From: a bacterium
GTDB lineage: Bacteria; Zixibacteria; MSB-5A5; GN15; FEB-12
Reading direction: 5' to 3'
Assembly: GCA_016708025.1 (NCBI GenBank)
Contig: JADJGQ010000002.1
Span: forward strand, 806,001-870,000
Length of the DNA: 64,000 nt
Shown: one piece after another, positions 60,444 to 64,000 of the stretch
How positions within the stretch are numbered: the stretch's first letter is position 1
Layout: the number at the start of each line of letters is the position of its first letter
Position numbers and translations under genes: made by a program
The notes under the pieces: generated by a model
The model's database searches: none
Told to the model about the DNA's origin: nothing
Seen by the model: only the letters and a program-made list of their open reading frames with translations

Positions 60444-62198
60444 TCAGGGCTGAGGAGTCAACGGAGGAGTTAAATTCAACAACTCCCAAAGCAGAGCTGG
60501 CGGCACCGAGCCCTCGGCCAGAATCTGATCATAAAATGTCTTCTCGGAGAAATTGGAGCCTTCTCGCATCTGCGCCGCCTGGAGCAGTCGCTCGATCTCG
60601 CGTTTCCCCATCAGATACGACATCTGCACGGTTGGGGTATGGGTGTAGCGAAGGACCTCGCGACGGATATACTCTTCCTCGGATTCCGTGTTGATATCCA
60701 GCGTGCGGGTCATCCAGTCGACACAGTCATCGTAGCTCCACTTGCCGGTATGGAGATTGACATCGGCCACGATCCTTGCGGCACGGAAGCGAATACCGCC
60801 AAGCACGCCGAGCCATTGCGCGGGATTTTCGGCGCCAAACAGGCCGGAGCGATAGGCCAACTCTTCGCTAAAGAGTGCCCATCCTTCGATCATCATATTA
60901 TTGCGCTGCCATTTGCGGATCGGACTTTCGGCGCGTGCCGCGATCTGCATCTGTAGGTGGTGACCCGGATAGGCTTCATGCACCACTGAACCACGGAATC
61001 CCCGACGGTGGACATACCGATAGCGAGCATCAAGCTGCACCTGATCCATACTGTCAGGCAGCGGGCGGACATAAAAGTGGCCGACTTGCTCGGAATCGAA
61101 CGGTCCGGCCGGTTGATAGGCGATGCCGCTGATCATCGTGCGAAGCATTGGGGGTGTTTCCACCACTCGGCACGGGGCGATATCTTCCGGAACGCTGACG
61201 ACATTGTTCATCTCAAGGAAAACACGGACCTGCTCGACCTCCCACTGGTAGTAATCGAGAATGTCGTCGCGAGTGAAGGTCGATGGAATGAACACAGAAT
61301 CCTGTCCGGTCTGGTGATTTTTCTCGACCGTACTCTCAAACTCACGGTAAACTCGGTCAGCCTGGACCAAGAGTGATTCACCTATCTTCAGCAACGAATC
61401 GGCGCCAAAATTGAGAAACTGCTCGTGCTGTAACATATAGTTGAAGTTGGTCTCGCCGATCGCAAACGACTTGTCATCGCCGACTTGAACGGATTCGAGA
61501 TACCCCAGGAAGCTGTTCATTGCTTCGCGCGCGGAGGTGGTGATCGCCAGGATCGAGTCCGCCTGCTCAGGGAACTGAACCATCAGGTCCCCACCCACCT
61601 GTCGATAGAATTCAATTCCGGCGGCCAATGATTCTCTGGCCGCCTGCACAAATACCTTGGGTGGATGTTGCAGGTTCGTGCGTGCGGTGGCGAAGAGTGA
61701 CGGGATCTGCCGCATGCGTCCCAGTATCGCTTTGAGTCGCGCCGCAGTAGTACTATCTGCCGATAGCGTCAGGTAGTAGATCCCGTTGATCGCTTCATCA
61801 ACGTACAATACCGGCGATTTCCGGTGCCAGCCGATCTTGTCCAGATTCAGCAGAGCAACATCGACGTTTGATTTGATCAGTTTGAGATCGACGCGAGTGT
61901 CGGCATCAAAGCTGGCGTTGTTCAGCTTGCCCAGACGGCTCTCGTATTGTTTGAGCCGGGAGATCATCTCTTTGACCGACTTTGCGGAATAATCCGCCAG
62001 ACGGTGATCGTAAGCGTGTATTCCCATCTCTGTCGCGGTCACCGGATAGAAAGACTGCAGACCGGTCAGGATGTCGGCGCTCAGTTCGGCGAAGATCTGG
62101 GTTTGGGAGCGGGCATTCTTTTTGGGGGCGGCCTGGCCGAGTCCAACCAGTAATCCAACAAACGCGATCGCGTATATCAAAGTAATCTTGCGCATCAT
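60444..62198 (-). CDS. DUF885-family exported protein, zinc-peptidase-like
   Basis: The 584-residue protein has a signal peptide (ITLIYAIAFVGLLVGLGQAA) and the DUF885 fold, mostly helical. The conserved zinc-like motif HEAYPGHHLQMQIA (about residues 405-420), GWALFSEELAYR and YDDCVDWMTRTL are found in the M32/M3-like gluzincin group called DUF885, thought to be periplasmic carboxypeptidases or oligopeptidases. Two start Met residues (MM) are next to each other. It lies 26 bp from the methyltransferase gene in the same direction. Confidence 0.85.
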   Translation of the reverse strand: MMRKITLIYAIAFVGLLVGLGQAAPKKNARSQTQIFAELSADILTGLQSFYPVTATEMGIHAYDHRLADYSAKSVKEMISRLKQYESRLGKLNNASFDADTRVDLKLIKSNVDVALLNLDKIGWHRKSPVLYVDEAINGIYYLTLSADSTTAARLKAILGRMRQIPSLFATARTNLQHPPKVFVQAARESLAAGIEFYRQVGGDLMVQFPEQADSILAITTSAREAMNSFLGYLESVQVGDDKSFAIGETNFNYMLQHEQFLNFGADSLLKIGESLLVQADRVYREFESTVEKNHQTGQDSVFIPSTFTRDDILDYYQWEVEQVRVFLEMNNVVSVPEDIAPCRVVETPPMLRTMISGIAYQPAGPFDSEQVGHFYVRPLPDSMDQVQLDARYRYVHRRGFRGSVVHEAYPGHHLQMQIAARAESPIRKWQRNNMMIEGWALFSEELAYRSGLFGAENPAQWLGVLGGIRFRAARIVADVNLHTGKWSYDDCVDWMTRTLDINTESEEEYIRREVLRYTHTPTVQMSYLMGKREIERLLQAAQMREGSNFSEKTFYDQILAEGSVPPALLWELLNLTPPLTPQP

Positions 62199-62223
62199 TC
62201 CTCCAGGTCGCTATCCAGAGCGC

Positions 62224-63580
62224 TCAGGCGCGGGTGAACATCCCAACTGTCTCTATATGCATCGTATGCGGAAACATGTCGACCGGCGTGACTTTCGGGA
62301 GCCGGTACCCTGCATCCACCAGATCCCTGGCATCGCGAGCAAACGTCGCCGGGTTACAGGAGATATATAGGATACGCGGGGGAGCCAACTCTACTATTTT
62401 TTTCACCGCTTTGGGGTGCATACCGGCCCGGGGCGGATCGAGAATGAAAGGCTGAGAACTGCCGCAATTCTTCCGGGACTCCCTTCAGGAAATCGACGAC
62501 ATTTGCCTCAAAAAACGAAATGTTGCTGATTTGATTCAACTCAGCGTTTTCGATCGCCGAGCGGATCGCCGATGGAACCAGTTCAACTCCAACCACCTGT
62601 TCAACGTGAGGCGCGGCGAGGATCCCGATAGTGCCAGTCCCACAATAAAGGTCGAGCAAGCGGTCATCGGAGCGCGGCTCCAGCAGCTCAAAACCGGTCT
62701 GATACAAAAGCTCTGCCTGGAGCGAGTTGGTCTGAAAGAACGAGTTAGCACGAATGCGGAAGGTCGATCCGAAGATCTGCTCCTCGATATACCCTGGCCC
62801 GTAGATCACCGTCTCTATCTCGCCGGTCGCGATGTTCGATTTCGAACCATTCTGGTTATGCACCAGTGTCGTCAGATCCGGGAAGGCCTCGCGCAATGAC
62901 GAGACAAGCCGTTCCTGATCCGGCAGGCTCCCATAATTAGTTACGAGATTGAGCATCGTCTGGTTGGTCCGCTTGGTCTGGCGGATCACTACAAACCGGA
63001 CGTATCCGGTGTGCGCGCGAACATCGTACACCGGGATCTGATGTTCTTTGATATAGGCGCGAATCCAATGAACCAGGCGATTCGAGCTGTCCGAGGTCAG
63101 GTGACATTCGTTCAGGTCGAAGATCCGGTCGAAATGGCCCCGCTCATGCAGGCCGAGAGTGAAATCTCCCTCCTGGTCGACATGAAACGAAAACTCCATC
63201 TTATTTCGGTAATTGAACACTTCGCGTGAACCAATACACTCGGTGACTTCGACCGATTCCAGTTTTCCCAGTCGCTCAATACAGTCCACCACCTGCTTGC
63301 GCTTGAAGGTGAGTTGCTGGTGATACTCAAGATCCTGCCAGGTACACCCACCGCAGGCAGGAAAGTGTTCGCAGCGGGCGGGGACGCGGATATCCGACCG
63401 CTTGAGGATCTCGCGCAGTTTGGCTTCGTTGTAACGCGGTTTTGAGCGGGTGATCTCGGCCAGGATCGTCTCACCGGGGAGTCCTCCATTCACGAAGGTC
63501 ACTTTGCCGTCGAGGTGGGCGACGGACTTGCCGTCGAAAGCGAGATCGGAGATTTCCAGTTCAACCAGTTTATCGTTCAC
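62224..63580 (-). CDS. rlmD: 23S rRNA/tRNA (uracil-5)-methyltransferase RumA/RlmD-like, interrupted by a frameshift
   Basis: The N-terminal TRAM domain (LEISDLAFDGKSVAHLDGKV) is followed by a CEHFPACGGCTWQ iron-sulfur motif, a methyltransferase core with DLYCGTGTIGI and, in the next frame, FILDPPRAGMHPKAVKKIV and the catalytic Cys region YISCNPATFARDARDLVDAG. The first frame leaves the family sequence at about RQFSAF (near 62460) and stops at 62354, so the catalytic Cys lies in the second frame, which runs to 62224. Deleting one T in CAGTTCTC would rejoin a normal protein of about 450 residues. It is either a sequence error or a real loss. The start overlaps the CDF gene by four bases. Confidence 0.82.
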
Positions 63581-64000
63581 GCATCTCCCGGATGATCATG
63601 GCGGAAATGACAGAGGAGCTCGGCTCGGGCACATTCCTGGGTTTCGATCTGGATAGTCCCGTGCCCGATCCCGAATCGATCATGCAACAGTTGGTTTATT
63701 TTGCCGATGAGGGTCGGTCCTTTGGGATAGTCGGAATCATCCACGCAGACATGGCAGGAGAGGGCGATCTCCTGCGACGACAGCGACCAGATATGCAAGT
63801 CGTGAACATCGCGCACCATCGGCAGTTCTGAAATCGCTTTGTGTACTTCGTCGAAATCGATCGAACCGGGGACCGCTTCAAACAGGATCAGGACCGCCTC
63901 TTTGATGACCGAATACGAGGACCAGAGGATCGCGATACCGATCAGCGCAGAGAGGATCGGGTCGATCAGGATCCAGTCGAAGCTGATAATGATAATTGCC
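63577..64000 (-). CDS. Cation diffusion facilitator (CDF) transporter, C-terminal part (cut by window edge)
   Basis: The open frame continues beyond 64000. The visible end has the last transmembrane helix (ILSALIGIAILWSSYSVI), then the cytoplasmic domain AVLILFEAVPGSIDFDEVHK, DVHDLHIWSLSSQEIALSCH and GIGHGTIQIETQECARAELL, characteristic of CzcD/ZitB-type Zn2+/Co2+/Cd2+ exporters. The final residues include several His and Cys that could bind metal. The stop overlaps the methyltransferase start. Confidence 0.87.
   Translation of the reverse strand, partial: AIIIISFDWILIDPILSALIGIAILWSSYSVIKEAVLILFEAVPGSIDFDEVHKAISELPMVRDVHDLHIWSLSSQEIALSCHVCVDDSDYPKGPTLIGKINQLLHDRFGIGHGTIQIETQECARAELLCHFRHDHPGDA

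Overview
The window looks like a piece of chromosome from an uncultured, diderm bacterium of the FCB/Zixibacteria type. The evidence is indirect: periplasmic binding proteins with cleavable signals and an outer-membrane phosphate porin (two membranes), surface proteins ending in a Cys-Cys/RGN dockerin-like module, a type IX-style C-terminal sorting domain (NYPNPFNPST), many FG-GAP/VCBS propeller proteins, and dense, strand-switching gene clusters with overlapping ATGA junctions. No rRNA, tRNA, CRISPR array, prophage or intact insertion sequence was seen. The assignment to Zixibacteria is inference from module style, not from a marker gene.

Layout. 1-1947 (minus): a pterin operon, GTP cyclohydrolase I (folE), a very unusual triple-domain 6-pyruvoyl-tetrahydropterin synthase homologue, and the start of a short-chain reductase, together resembling a tetrahydrobiopterin route. 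2111-11631 (minus): a complete phosphate-starvation regulon, phoB-phoR, phosphate porin, two pstS, pstC, pstA, pstB and phoU, with 11-bp-periodic Pho boxes in front of each of three transcription units. 11871-15006: a secreted FG-GAP/dockerin-like protein and a convergent beta-propeller lipoprotein. 15354-19130 (plus): branched-chain amino-acid type ABC transporter livKHMG without a livF. 19251-22047: surface proteins, one frameshifted. 22271-27061 (minus): two thioredoxin-fold proteins and dnaE. 27062-27451 holds two large related palindromes. 27452-31130 (minus): an acetyltransferase and an M1 aminopeptidase that appears fused to an Omp85-like beta barrel. 31251-36393 (plus): a YchF-type GTPase, Lon and the NAD(P)HX repair enzyme. 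36390-38817 (minus): three small beta-barrel-like exported proteins and an Rrf2 regulator. 39431-42415 (minus): secA. 42673-48037 (plus): DinB, RsgA, an MCE protein, a GH57 glucanotransferase and a sirtuin. 48098-53572 (plus): a TPR lipoprotein translationally coupled to pyrK-pyrD-pyrF. 53736-58024 (plus): thioredoxin-like and exported proteins. 58084-60191 (minus): a HIT protein coupled to a striking aconitase-family pseudoenzyme carrying two N-terminal helix-turn-helix-like repeats and lacking all three iron-sulfur cysteines. 60444-64000 (minus): a DUF885 peptidase-like protein, a frameshifted RNA (uracil-5)-methyltransferase and a truncated cation diffusion facilitator.

The best candidates for something undescribed are (i) the iron-sulfur-less aconitase/DNA-binding fusion, (ii) the three-domain PTPS in which catalytic residues are divided between domains as they are divided between subunits in the classical enzyme, and (iii) the M1 peptidase-Omp85 barrel fusion. 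Three genes carry single-base frameshifts (near 20287, 23405 and 62460). Because one of these splits a conserved housekeeping-type enzyme, sequencing or assembly error is a serious alternative to real decay. Product calls come from motif reading; no database search was run.
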